A stretch of 64,000 bases of DNA from Phycisphaerales bacterium UBA7800 (GTDB lineage Bacteria; Planctomycetota; Phycisphaerae; Phycisphaerales; Phycisphaeraceae), in contig DLCK01000072.1 in assembly GCA_002480565.1 (NCBI GenBank), positions 13,049 through 77,048 on the forward strand, written 5' to 3'. A program made the position numbers and the translations under genes. This document shows, one piece after another, positions 43,508 through 51,731 of the stretch (position 1 is its first letter; the number at the start of each line of letters is the position of its first letter). The notes under the pieces were generated by a model, which ran no database searches, was not told the DNA's origin, and saw only the letters and a program-made list of their open reading frames with translations.

Positions 43508-44164
43508 TCAATCCCGATGCTGCCAAAAGAGTGCAGGTTTGGGCAACGGTCCATGCGTGGTCATGCGGACGAGGTGAACGACACCATCTGCTTCAAGCTT
43601 ACTCATGAGATTGGTTCGATGCAGGCTGACAGTTTTCACACTCAATTCGAGCTCACGAGCGATTTGTGAACTACTCATACCATCCACAACCATTTGAAGC
43701 ACTTGGTTTTCCCGGGGACTAAGCTTACTGGCACGCAACTCGAAGGCTTCACGCTGCTGGCGATAGGCAAGAATTTCCTCACTGAGTTTCAGCCCCTCAT
43801 TCACAGCTTTAAGCAAGTTTTCGATCTGCAAAGGTTTTGGGAGAAAGCTCACTGTCCCCATACGCGTATAGGCGACTGCCAAATTCACATTGCTTGCAAC
43901 GGACATTGCTATAACGGGCAATTGCGGTGTGTCACAAATATAATCGTGAAGCACTTGATGTGTCTTAAGCTTTGTCCCCACATCAACAAGCAAACAATAA
44001 GCAACCTTTTCCACGAAACGATATTTCTTCAGCGCTTTCACATCTTTTAATCGAGTCGTTTGGTAACCATACGTCCCTAACAGCAAACTCAGAGAATGGC
44101 TTTGCTGTTCATCAGCTTCGAGGATCAGGAGCATCTGCTTATGAACTTGATTGGAACTGGGCAT
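43508..44164 (-). CDS. FixJ/LuxR-type response regulator
   Basis: The receiver-like N-terminal half has the phospho-accepting Asp (about residue 61, CLLVDVGT) and the conserved Lys-Pro (SFLPKP). However, the acidic cluster and the usual MPGMDG loop are replaced (LEADEQ; GTKLKTHQ), so phosphorylation may be atypical. The C-terminal half is a LuxR/GerE HTH: LSPRENQVLQMVVDGMSSSQIARELELSVKTVSLHRTNLMSKL in outline, ending with ~25 extra residues. I used the ATG at 44164; TTG 44185 is possible. It is 63 bp downstream of the histidine kinase gene and forms a FixL/FixJ-like pair with it. Its 3' end faces the LEPR gene. Confidence 0.88.
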   Translation of the reverse strand: MPSSNQVHKQMLLILEADEQQSHSLSLLLGTYGYQTTRLKDVKALKKYRFVEKVAYCLLVDVGTKLKTHQVLHDYICDTPQLPVIAMSVASNVNLAVAYTRMGTVSFLPKPLQIENLLKAVNEGLKLSEEILAYRQQREAFELRASKLSPRENQVLQMVVDGMSSSQIARELELSVKTVSLHRTNLMSKLEADGVVHLVRMTTHGPLPKPALFWQHRD

Positions 44165-44227
44165 CAAAGTTACTACTCCATCCAATTAAAGTGACTGAAT
44201 AACTGATCAATCACCAAATGAGAAATA

Positions 44228-45184
44228 TCAGCTAAAGACAGAACGACCAGACTCTGACACACGATCGCTTGTTGCATCAGTAACCAATTCGTTATCTGAA
44301 CTGTTGGTTGCTTCAAAAGGCTGGCTTGGAGGATTCACTGGCAAGACCAACTGTGCGACAACGCCCCCCTCTTGATCATTTTCAACTGATATTTTCCCGC
44401 CATGCATCCTGCAGATCGACTGTGACATTGCCAGCCCGATCCCCAGGCAATGCGTCCGCGTGGTCTGAAACGGTTCGAAGATGTGGTCATGCATGTCAGC
44501 ATCAATCCCCGGGCCGTTATCCTTGACTTGCAGAGCCAACGTGTCAGGCTCATGCCCCAAATGGGTAGTAAGTACAATTACAGGATCCACAAAATCGCCA
44601 TCCGTCAAACACTCAATGGCATTGATAAGCACATTGAATATGACCTGTTCAATCTGGATACGATCACCAATAAACAGGGGCAGGTCATCACACAATTCCA
44701 ACTGTAAATCAATACGATGTTCTTTAAGCAATGGATTAAGTAATGCCACAGACTCTAATACTGCATGGTTGAAATTCATCGTCGAAAGCCGTGGTGCCGA
44801 ATGACTGACAAATCGTCTGAGTCGACGGATCAATTCAGCGGCTCTGTGGACTTCCTGATTGGCACGGGTCATGTAATCCAGAATTTCACTGCGATTAAAA
44901 TTGTCATCCTGCAACATCTTGATACAGGCTTGCGTGTAATTGACTGAAGCTGAAAGCGGATGGTTGATTTGGTGTGCCAGCCCCAAGCCTAGATGCGTTG
45001 AAAGATTGAGTCGCTGAAAATGGTTGAGCATCTGCAGCATTGCTTGAGGTGACATCGTCGGCAAACCATCCTCATCGGGCATGTTCGCTGGCGTATCGCG
45101 TAAAGTATCTGCGTGGTCATTCACAGGATTCCGGGGGTCCTTGAATGATTGCTTGGATGTGTTAGACGTTTCTTGATGACTCAT
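44228..45184 (-). CDS. Cytoplasmic histidine kinase (FixL/NtrB-like)
   Basis: This 318-residue kinase has no membrane helix and no PAS domain in its N-terminal 45 residues. The phosphorylated His is near residue 71 in GLGLAHQINHPLSASVNY, like the AHELNQPL box of FixL kinases. The N box IEQVIFNVLINAIECL, G1 DNGPGID, F box FEPFQTTR and G2 GIGLAMS are all present. The lack of a sensor domain implies that the signal comes through a partner or the N-terminal tail. It is encoded directly upstream of the LuxR-type response regulator, so they most likely form one phosphorelay. Confidence 0.9.
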   Translation of the reverse strand: MSHQETSNTSKQSFKDPRNPVNDHADTLRDTPANMPDEDGLPTMSPQAMLQMLNHFQRLNLSTHLGLGLAHQINHPLSASVNYTQACIKMLQDDNFNRSEILDYMTRANQEVHRAAELIRRLRRFVSHSAPRLSTMNFNHAVLESVALLNPLLKEHRIDLQLELCDDLPLFIGDRIQIEQVIFNVLINAIECLTDGDFVDPVIVLTTHLGHEPDTLALQVKDNGPGIDADMHDHIFEPFQTTRTHCLGIGLAMSQSICRMHGGKISVENDQEGGVVAQLVLPVNPPSQPFEATNSSDNELVTDATSDRVSESGRSVFS

Positions 45185-45240
45185 ACGGCCCCACTACTAA
45201 TTTGCCCGGAATAATGTCCGCCCAGTTACGCTTATTTATT

Positions 45241-46224
45241 TCATGATCCAGATTCTCCTGGTTTATCATGCATGTTCAGAGCATCCAAATGCATCTGACG
45301 AACACGCTGTCTCAAAATATCGGGTTTGATAACTTGCACCTGATTGGCATAACCACAAATCCACCATGAAATCTCTTTGAGGCCATCGACCTTGAAAGTC
45401 ACCCGAGCCGAACCGTTGTCCAAAAAGCGAACCTTTTGGGTTTTATGCCAATGCACTTCAGCAACGTTCACTGCCACCATGGGAGCAAACTCAAGTTCCA
45501 CGTCATAGCTCTTGCCTTCATTGATTAATTGCCAGGCGTTGCCAATTTGTTTATCCAAATTGAATCGCGGTTTTGCAAAATGCTTATCGAGCATCTGAAA
45601 ACTCCGCATCCGAGCAAGCTTGAGAATGCGTACTTCTTTGTACTCATGCATATAGCCAAACAGGTACCAGGCACGGGTTGCAAAATGTAACTGATATGGA
45701 TTGATATCAAACGTGCTGATGTCCTGACTGATCGGATGTTGATACGTGATCCGAATGGCAGTGCGTTCGTCGATACATCTTTGGATGGAAAGGAACAGTT
45801 GGTCTTCGTTGTCACTAATGGCAATGCGATCCGGTGCCACACTGATCGCTTCCACCATGTCGCTGCAATCCGCTCTGATCGGCTCTGGGACTGAAGCCAC
45901 CAATTTCCAGATGGCCGATAAAGTCGAACCCACCATGGCTCGACCACGTTGAGGCAGATAACTCTTGGCAACCATCAACAAGGCCAATGTCTCCTGCATT
46001 GTCAGATTGATTGGCTGCAGGAAACAATTATTCACAATTCGATATCCCTTGTCCGGACTAAAGACATAGGGAATCCCAACTTCATCGAGCATCTTCAGAT
46101 CGCGAAACAAGGTACTACGGCTGACGTCCAACTCGGCCATCAAATCGTAGATTGTTTTGAACTCGCCACCGCTTTGGAGCAGCGTAATCAAGTGCAACAA
46201 TCTTTGAATCCGCTGTAATCCCAT
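45241..46224 (-). CDS. YafY-type transcriptional regulator (HTH_11 + WYL)
   Basis: The 327-residue regulator has an N-terminal HTH (about 1-60; MGLQRIQRLLHLITLLQSGG, DVSRSTLFRDLKMLDEVG) and then a WYL domain (about 140-215; RITYQHPI, FDINPYQLHFATRAWYLFGYMHEYKEVRILKLARM). A WCX-type C-terminal part follows (ISWWICGYANQVQVIKPDILR). WYL domains sense small ligands or nucleic acids and are common in DNA-damage and defence regulation. No defence genes are near. The start at 46224 fits other family members; 46239 adds five residues. The upstream 500 bp hold no gene, so it probably has its own promoter. Confidence 0.9.
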   Translation of the reverse strand: MGLQRIQRLLHLITLLQSGGEFKTIYDLMAELDVSRSTLFRDLKMLDEVGIPYVFSPDKGYRIVNNCFLQPINLTMQETLALLMVAKSYLPQRGRAMVGSTLSAIWKLVASVPEPIRADCSDMVEAISVAPDRIAISDNEDQLFLSIQRCIDERTAIRITYQHPISQDISTFDINPYQLHFATRAWYLFGYMHEYKEVRILKLARMRSFQMLDKHFAKPRFNLDKQIGNAWQLINEGKSYDVELEFAPMVAVNVAEVHWHKTQKVRFLDNGSARVTFKVDGLKEISWWICGYANQVQVIKPDILRQRVRQMHLDALNMHDKPGESGS

Positions 46225-46731
46225 ACTACTCTCTAACATCGTATATCAGGATGCCAATACCCAGTCTCATGTCCTGACACTTCTATGGAGATTCCACAGA
46301 TTTTCATGGCCAATTCAACCGGTATCAAACATTCATTGTTATAGATGTTCCCCAAAACATGCGGTCGAAAAGGTAATTCAAACCGATCCAAGCTGAGCCC
46401 GAGTTAGTTTACAGATCGTATCCCGATGCGATATTGAAGTACACGTTGCAGGGAATATCAGTCTGTGCAAGCATTTAGCATCGCCAAAGTTGGACGATCC
46501 GTCAAGCACTTTTTGTGGTTTACAGCAGGGTATTTGATACTTTTATAACGAATTTGGCTTGGAAAATATTCCAGAGAGGCTTTAAGAATTACCCAAACAC
46601 CCTCTTCAGAACAAACTCAATTGATGACAGATAGGAAATTCAGTCCAATACCAAATGAAAAAGAAACCTGATTCAATACGTTTTATCGAATCAAGCCATG
46701 TCTTAAATTTGAATTTGTCATTGAATGGACT
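46225..46731. other. AT-rich intergenic region with no recognisable gene
   Basis: About 500 bp lie between the WYL regulator start and the end of the dehydratase gene. I see no open frame with a ribosome-binding site, no tRNA and no repeat longer than a few bases. It should hold the WYL regulator's promoter. Confidence 0.45.
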
Positions 46732-47256
46732 TTAGGCAGATTGACCAAAACCACTGCGTTCGAGCAGTCCCATGAATTGGTCAGTAAAGACGAAATTATG
46801 CTCAGGAAAATCCAAGCCGGATCGGTTGTTGTCGATGTGACTGAACATCAATTGAATGTCCGCCAACTTCCGGGCAGCATCGGGGCCCTTATGCGAATCG
46901 TAGACTTCAACGACTCCCGTGGTCATGGCGCCAGCTTCATCAATGCGATCCATGTCAGCAGAAAAACGAAGCGTCTGACCAGGCAAGGCAGACTCGTAAA
47001 AAATAGCTTTGCTGATCTTGGCAAGAATCACCTTCTCGGCAAATTCACGGGCATGGCCGACCATGATCCCAGCCGTCTGTGCCATGCCTTCAACAATCAA
47101 TGGATTGGGTAACACCGGTGTGGCAGCACGATTCGCCGTCGCAGCAAAGTGATCATGCAACACCTCCTCGGCCAGTGAAACGTTCTTCACCGTCACGATA
47201 CGGGTTGCTTTTTCAAGCTCAACAATACGATCAATCCACATCCAGCGCATAAGCAT
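46732..47256 (-). CDS. FabA/FabZ-like 3-hydroxyacyl-ACP dehydratase, variant
   Basis: This hot-dog-fold dehydratase has 174 residues. MRWMWIDRIVELEKATRIVTVKNVS and LHDHFAATANRAATPVLPNPLIVEGMAQTAGIMVGH match FabZ (catalytic His in HDHF, then P.LP..IVEGMAQ), but ten residues sit between the His and the PVLP turn, where FabZ has four. The later half is FYESALPGQTLRFSADMDRID. It is the third gene of a run of FabZ-like, ACP and this dehydratase, all on the minus strand. The 3' end of a CTAGTCCC element lies 6 bp upstream of the start, so no normal ribosome-binding site is visible. It probably acts in fatty-acid or specialised lipid synthesis on ACP-bound chains. Confidence 0.83.
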   Translation of the reverse strand: MLMRWMWIDRIVELEKATRIVTVKNVSLAEEVLHDHFAATANRAATPVLPNPLIVEGMAQTAGIMVGHAREFAEKVILAKISKAIFYESALPGQTLRFSADMDRIDEAGAMTTGVVEVYDSHKGPDAARKLADIQLMFSHIDNNRSGLDFPEHNFVFTDQFMGLLERSGFGQSA

Positions 47257-47261
47257 CAGCG

Positions 47262-47369
47262 ACCAGGAACTAACGACTAGGGACTAGGGGAAAGACATTT
47301 GAAGCCATCAAATTACTTCCTGTGTCTTAACCCTAGTCCCTAGTCGCCAGTTCCTAATCCCTCTCCTGG
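47262..47369. repeat. Inverted CTAGTCCC-type intergenic element
   Basis: Left arm CCAGGAACTAACGACTAGGG and on to GACTAGGGG (47263-47290) is matched in inverse by AACCCTAGTCCCTAGTCGCC AGTTCCTAATCCC...CCTGG (47329-47369), with a ~38-bp spacer. The arms pair over about 25 bp with few mismatches. The element fills the gap between the ACP gene and the variant dehydratase gene. Confidence 0.75.
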
Positions 47370-47371
47370 TT

Positions 47372-47758
47372 TTAACCCACTTTACCTTCGATGAACTTCA
47401 CGATGGTATCCACGGTGAAGATGTTGGAGAACTCTTCGACATCACGATTGGCATCGAACTCATCAAGTGAGCCTTGAGCATGGGGCATGCGTTTACGCAG
47501 CTCTGCCATACCTGCATCGGTGACTTTGCCGTCCTTGACGTACTCTTCGTCTTCCAACACGTTGGAGGGGAAGATTTCGCCTTGGTCGATCTTGATTTCA
47601 AAGGCTTTTTCAAGACGGAAAACAATGTCAAGAAAGTCGATGGATTCGGCACCCAAGTCTTCGGTGAGTGTCGCCTCGGGCGTGACTTCGTCGTCGTCCA
47701 CTGCCAATGCGTCAACCAGAACTGCCTGGACCTTGCTGAAAATTTCTTCGTTAGCCAT
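47372..47758 (-). CDS. Acyl carrier protein with a large insertion
   Basis: The start MANEEIFSKVQAVLVDALAVDDDEVTPEATLTEDLGAESIDFLDIVFRLEKAFEIKI (in outline) is a normal ACP helix I-II, with Ser39 in GAESID as the phosphopantetheine site. A normal ACP of ~78 residues would then go straight to helix III. Here about 50 residues are inserted (roughly 60-110: IFPSNVLEDEEYVKDGKVTDAG, MAELRKRMPHAQ, EFDANRDVEEF) before the final FTVDTIVKFIEGKVG. The ribosome-binding site GGAG is 6 bases upstream. It lies between two dehydratase genes, which points to a dedicated acyl pathway. The role of the insertion is unknown. Confidence 0.9.
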   Translation of the reverse strand: MANEEIFSKVQAVLVDALAVDDDEVTPEATLTEDLGAESIDFLDIVFRLEKAFEIKIDQGEIFPSNVLEDEEYVKDGKVTDAGMAELRKRMPHAQGSLDEFDANRDVEEFSNIFTVDTIVKFIEGKVG

Positions 47759-47820
47759 TTGAATCTCCGTTGCTGCTCAGTAATTGTAATCGTCAATTAC
47801 CGGAAATGGTGTTATCTGTT

Positions 47821-48228
47821 TTATGCTGATGTTGATGTTGATGCAGTGGCATTCATGGGAGCCAATGCAAATTTACCCTGGACCGCGACACTGCCGTCCA
47901 CTTTTCCTGTTCCGACCATTTGCCACTTGCCGTCTTTTTCACCTTTACAGGTCACTTCAACGGACAGCGTCTGGCCGGGTTTGACCATGTTGCCATACCG
48001 GATATTACGAGCTTCAGCCATGATCAACGGCATATCACCGGTATCATGGGACTTCTGCAACAGTATCCGTGCAGCTTGAACCAGCGTCTCAAGCATCATC
48101 ACGCCCGGTAAGACCGGGAAGCTGGGGAAGTGATCCGCCAGGTACTCTTCAGCACTGGTCACATTCTTCACCGCGACGATACGATCGGCTTCTAATTCAA
48201 TCACTTTGTCGATCAATTCGAATTTCAA
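47821..48228 (-). CDS. fabZ: FabZ-like 3-hydroxyacyl-ACP dehydratase
   Basis: This is a single hot-dog dehydratase of 135 residues. It starts at a TTG (LKFELIDKVIELEADRIVAVKN, first residue read as Met). The catalytic site reads DHFPSFPVLPGVMMLETLVQAA, matching the FabZ HFPxxPVxPG motif. I set the start at 48228 because AAAGAGG stands nine bases upstream and because homologues begin with MKFELIDKV. The longer frame to 48618 runs antisense into galK and shows nothing family-like. It heads the FabZ-ACP-dehydratase run and is divergent from galK, with about 150 bp between. Confidence 0.88.
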   Translation of the reverse strand: MKFELIDKVIELEADRIVAVKNVTSAEEYLADHFPSFPVLPGVMMLETLVQAARILLQKSHDTGDMPLIMAEARNIRYGNMVKPGQTLSVEVTCKGEKDGKWQMVGTGKVDGSVAVQGKFALAPMNATASTSTSA

Positions 48229-48378
48229 GCCAAGCCTCTTTACAATAGTCACCCTTGGAAGTTTAATCCCGTCCATTTGGACAGCTTCCGGGCGATATAG
48301 AATCAGGAATATTAGTCTTAACCAACACGCAACGCAAACATTGAGCCCGACCTCATGGGCGAACAGGACCCATACATC

Positions 48379-49548
48379 ATGACGATTACAGAACAACTCG
48401 CTCAACTCAAAGAAGCCTTCGCGGCCAAGTACGGCTCGGCACCAACTCACGCTGCTGTTGCGCCCGGTCGCGTGAACCTCATCGGCGAGCATACCGACTA
48501 CAACGCAGGGTTTGTCTGCCCTATCGCCATTGAGCGTCAAACCATGATCGTCGCCAAGCCCAACGGCACCAATACTATCAACGTCAACTCCATCGGCATG
48601 GAAGATCAGCCCGGCCAATTCGAAATCTCCGAAAACCTTTCACAAGGTGAACCCGAATGGGCCAACTACGTCAAAGGTGTCGTCTTTGGCTGTCTTAAAC
48701 GTGGCATCAATCCCGGCGGCTTTGATGCGTATCTCAGTTCAACCGTCCCCTTGGGGTCCGGCCTCTCCAGTAGTGCTGCCTTGGAAGTCGCGGTCGCCAC
48801 GCTGATCGCCGACATAGCTAACGCGGAACTGGGCGTCACGGATAAAGCCCTGCTCTGCCAGAAAGCCGAACACGATTTTGCCAACATGCCCTGCGGGATT
48901 ATGGATCAGTACATCTCCGCCGGCGGTGCCGAAGGTTGCGCGATGCTCTTGGACTGTCGAACCAATACACCTGAACATGTCCGCCTGGCTGACCCATCGG
49001 TAGCTGTGCTGATCATCAACTCCAACGTCAAGCACAAACTCTCAGGCAGTGAATATCCCCAACGCCGTCAGCAGTGCGAAACGGCAGCCAAAATCCTGGG
49101 CGTCGAATCATTACGTGATGCAACCCTGCAACAACTCGAAGCAGCCAAAGACAAAATGGACGCTGTCGTCTACAAGCGTGCTTTGCATGTCATCGGTGAG
49201 ATCAAGCGAACAGCCGAAGCTGCCAAACTCATGGAACAGAACGCATGGCAAGCAGTCGGCGAACACATGTACGATTCGCATGAAACCCTCAGTCGCGATT
49301 TTGAAGTCTCAACCAAGGAACTGGACCTGCTCGTTCAACTGGCTCAAAGCATCGGACTCTCTGGCGGGGTCTATGGTTCACGGATGACCGGCGGCGGATT
49401 CGGCGGTTGCACCGTCAGTCTTGTGGAAGCTCAAAAAGCAAACATCATCAGCGAGCAAATCTGCAAAGCCTACATGGAACAGTCCGGCATTGAGCCCACT
49501 GCCTTTGTCACCCGACCTGCTCAAGGCGCTCATGTATTGAGCGTTTAA
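48379..49548 (+). CDS. galK: Galactokinase
   Basis: GalK phosphorylates galactose to galactose 1-phosphate in the Leloir pathway. Motifs of the GHMP family are all clear: APGRVNLIGEHTDYNAGFV (galactokinase signature), VPLGSGLSSSAALEVAVAT (ATP loop), CGIMDQYISAGG (catalytic Asp) and GSRMTGGGFGGCTVSL. The 389-residue length is normal. The ATG at 48379 is preferred; one at 48355 would add eight residues. No galT, galE or galactosidase gene is adjacent. A terminator follows at 49581. Confidence 0.96.
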   Translation: MTITEQLAQLKEAFAAKYGSAPTHAAVAPGRVNLIGEHTDYNAGFVCPIAIERQTMIVAKPNGTNTINVNSIGMEDQPGQFEISENLSQGEPEWANYVKGVVFGCLKRGINPGGFDAYLSSTVPLGSGLSSSAALEVAVATLIADIANAELGVTDKALLCQKAEHDFANMPCGIMDQYISAGGAEGCAMLLDCRTNTPEHVRLADPSVAVLIINSNVKHKLSGSEYPQRRQQCETAAKILGVESLRDATLQQLEAAKDKMDAVVYKRALHVIGEIKRTAEAAKLMEQNAWQAVGEHMYDSHETLSRDFEVSTKELDLLVQLAQSIGLSGGVYGSRMTGGGFGGCTVSLVEAQKANIISEQICKAYMEQSGIEPTAFVTRPAQGAHVLSV

Positions 49549-49580
49549 AAACTCAATTTTTCACACAAACCAATCCCTCA

Positions 49581-49613
49581 AACACACCAGGATTCCCTCG
49601 GTGTGTTATTTTT
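49581..49613 (+). terminator. Rho-independent terminator after galK
   Basis: AACACACC pairs with GGTGTGTT around an 11-nt loop, and ATTTTTAT follows. It lies 32 bp past the galK stop codon. Confidence 0.75.
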
Positions 49614-49688
49614 ATGCCTTTTACGATCCATATACTATAAAATGTACATTTTTTACCCCTTTTTGGAACCTTTTGCAGGAGAAACGTG

Positions 49689-50441
49689 ATGCCCCGCCCT
49701 ATTCTCATTGGCCTACTGACTGTTTGCGTTTTCTGCTTGATATCACTTCGTATCAAGGCGCAGGACAAACCTCAGCCCAAACACATTCTCATCCTCGTCA
49801 CCCAAGCTGACAAAATGACCAGTGGCAAGCCCACCGGACTCTGGCTTGAAGAGTATGCCGTCCCCTACAACCTTTTTAAATCAAACGGATGTGTTATCAC
49901 CACTGCAACGCTCAATGGTGGCAAGGTGCCAATCGATGCTCGAAGCAAACCCAATGCCCAACAGGCATCACGTTGGAAGCAGGCGATTGAACAACTCAAC
50001 CAAACCGTCGCGTTAAACAGCGTGGACATTTCAACGATGGATGCCATCGTCATTCCCGGTGGGCATGGCGTCATGTTCGACTTGGCCGACTCCTTGGCAG
50101 CAACGAAAGTCATCGAGACATTCAATCAGCAAAACAAAATCATCGCAGCCATCTGCCACGGGCCAGCGGCATTGGTCAACGCCAAAGGTATTGATGGCAA
50201 ACCACTCGTCGCAGGTAAAGACATGACTGCTTTTTCAGATAGCGAAGAACAGGCCGTCCAACTTGTCAATGACATGCCCTTCCTGCTGGAATCCAAACTC
50301 AAGGAATTGGGTGCCAAAGTCACCACGACTTCCAACTTCAAACCCTATGCAACCCAATCAGGTAATCTCATCACCGGCCAGAATCCCGCATCCAGTCATG
50401 CCGCAGCAGAGTTGGTTATCAAAGCATTGAAACAGAAATAA
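49689..50441 (+). CDS. Exported DJ-1/PfpI family protein (Hsp31-like)
   Basis: A signal peptide (ILIGLLTVCVFCLISLRIKAQ) precedes a complete type-1 glutamine-amidotransferase-like fold. PTGLWLEEYAVPYNLF holds the family Glu, DAIVIPGGHGVMFDL the PGGHG turn, and AAICHGPAALV the nucleophilic Cys. ITGQNPASSHAAAELVI closes the domain. This pattern fits the Hsp31/YajL-type glyoxalase III or chaperone proteins. Export is unusual for the group. The start follows AGGAGAAACGTG. It lies ~140 bp after galK on the same strand but past a terminator. Confidence 0.92.
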   Translation: MPRPILIGLLTVCVFCLISLRIKAQDKPQPKHILILVTQADKMTSGKPTGLWLEEYAVPYNLFKSNGCVITTATLNGGKVPIDARSKPNAQQASRWKQAIEQLNQTVALNSVDISTMDAIVIPGGHGVMFDLADSLAATKVIETFNQQNKIIAAICHGPAALVNAKGIDGKPLVAGKDMTAFSDSEEQAVQLVNDMPFLLESKLKELGAKVTTTSNFKPYATQSGNLITGQNPASSHAAAELVIKALKQK

Positions 50442-50867
50442 ACCGCATTTTAAAATTCGTACATCATGATTGGATCCACTGCTTGTTGTGAATCCAAAAT
50501 ACATGTCGGCAAAGAGACATGGCAAATACATTACCTTAACTGCACCAAGAAGCGTTTGATTTAAACACGAAGGCGCGAAGGTCACGAAGGACACGAAGAG
50601 ATGGCAATTTTTGTTGTTTTTGCTTGTGCGTTGAATAAGGGCATATTCAAAGATTGGAATGCCTTCCTTCGTGACCTTCGTGCCCTTTGAGCCTTCGTGT
50701 TAAAAAATGAAGTTACTTCAACAGACGCATACACCTTCGGAAACACTAGACTCAATACACCAATAAAGATTAAACCGTGTAAACGAGAGTTTATTGGGAT
50801 TAGGAATACAGGCTTCACCGAACAGCTCAAAGAAACTTCATCCGTAATCAATTACAATACGCCCATC
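50442..50867. other. Intergenic region containing an inverted repeat element
   Basis: The 426-bp gap between the DJ-1 and aminotransferase genes holds the inverted CGAAGG-type element at 50561-50706 and nothing else I can support. The open frame from 50697 that runs into the aminotransferase gene is not protein-like over its first 57 codons. Confidence 0.5.
50561..50706. repeat. Inverted ACACGAAGG-type intergenic element
   Basis: Left arm TTAAACACGAAGGCGCGAAG GTCACGAAGGACACGAAGAG (50561-50600) is matched in inverse by CCTTCCTTCGTGACCTTCGTG...GCCTTCGTGTTAA (50662-50703), with a ~60-bp AT-rich spacer. The arms are made of a repeated CACGAAGG word. Confidence 0.75.
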
Positions 50868-51698
50868 ATGGATGATCCAATCGTATATCTCAACGGCGAC
50901 TATACCCCTTTATCCCAAGCCAAAGTCAGCGTGATGGATCGCGGCTTTCTCTTTGGTGATGGTGTGTATGAAGTGCTTTTTTATCACCACGGCAAACCCA
51001 TTGCTGCTGACGACCACATCGCCAGGCTTGAGCATTCACTGAATCAGGTCGGCATCAAACAGCCTCACGAAAACCTCATGGCAATCAGTGATCGACTCAT
51101 CAAAGAAGCGAATCTCACCGACGCCAGAGTCTATTGGCAAATTACACGCGGCGCCGACGCAAGACGCAATCATGTCGCGCCAAGCAATCTGCAACCAACC
51201 GTGTTTGTGATGGCCGAACCCGAAAAACAAGTTGACGTTCAAGCTGGCCCCGCAGCAGTCAAAACGATCTTACTACCCGACCAACGTTGGCATCGCTGTG
51301 ATATCAAATCCCTATTGCTACTGCCCAACTGCATTGCCAAAATGCAGGCCAAGCAAGCCGGATGCGATGAAGCGATACTGCATCGAGACGGCATTGTGAC
51401 CGAAGGCTCGTCAACGAGTTTGCTGATGGTCAAGGATGATAAGCTCATCACCCATCCAGCAGACCAATGGATACTTGGTGGGATCACACGATTGAATTTA
51501 CTTGCCATCGCCCGTGAACATGGCATTGAAGTCCGTGAAGAAACCTTCACGATTGATCAGATGCTCAATGCCGATGAACTGATGCTCGGCGGGACAACGA
51601 CACTGGTCGCAGCAGTCACCCAAGTCGATGACCACATCATTGCCGATGGTAAAATCGGCCCAATGACCCGCAAACTTTTTGAATGGTTTTTCGCCTAA
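50868..51698 (+). CDS. dat: D-amino-acid aminotransferase-like class IV aminotransferase
   Basis: This is a class IV PLP aminotransferase of 276 residues, most like D-alanine transaminase. It starts MDDPIVYLNGDYTPLSQAKVSVMDRGFLFGDGVYEVLFY; the PLP-binding lysine is in RCDIKSLLLLPN. QAGCDEAILHRDGIVTEGSSTSLLMV and LGGITRLNLLAIA form the second conserved part. D-amino-acid aminotransferases make D-Glu/D-Ala for the cell wall; branched-chain or 4-amino-4-deoxychorismate activity is possible in this family. The start at 50868 is chosen because homologues begin at this residue. It is convergent with the Gfo/Idh/MocA operon. Confidence 0.92.
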   Translation: MDDPIVYLNGDYTPLSQAKVSVMDRGFLFGDGVYEVLFYHHGKPIAADDHIARLEHSLNQVGIKQPHENLMAISDRLIKEANLTDARVYWQITRGADARRNHVAPSNLQPTVFVMAEPEKQVDVQAGPAAVKTILLPDQRWHRCDIKSLLLLPNCIAKMQAKQAGCDEAILHRDGIVTEGSSTSLLMVKDDKLITHPADQWILGGITRLNLLAIAREHGIEVREETFTIDQMLNADELMLGGTTTLVAAVTQVDDHIIADGKIGPMTRKLFEWFFA

Positions 51699-51731
51699 AC
51701 CTCAGACATTGTTTTCGGAACGTCCGGGGGT

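Noticed and set aside
48229..48618. N-terminal extension of the FabZ-like protein to 265 residues
   Set aside because: The extra residues overlap galK on the other strand and do not match any dehydratase; the TTG at 48228 has a good ribosome-binding site.
50561..50706. CRISPR-like array of CACGAAGG units
   Set aside because: Units are adjacent without spacers, and the two sets are inverted rather than direct.
50697..50867. Extension of the aminotransferase to 333 residues
   Set aside because: The first 57 codons arise from the end of an inverted repeat and do not resemble class IV aminotransferases.
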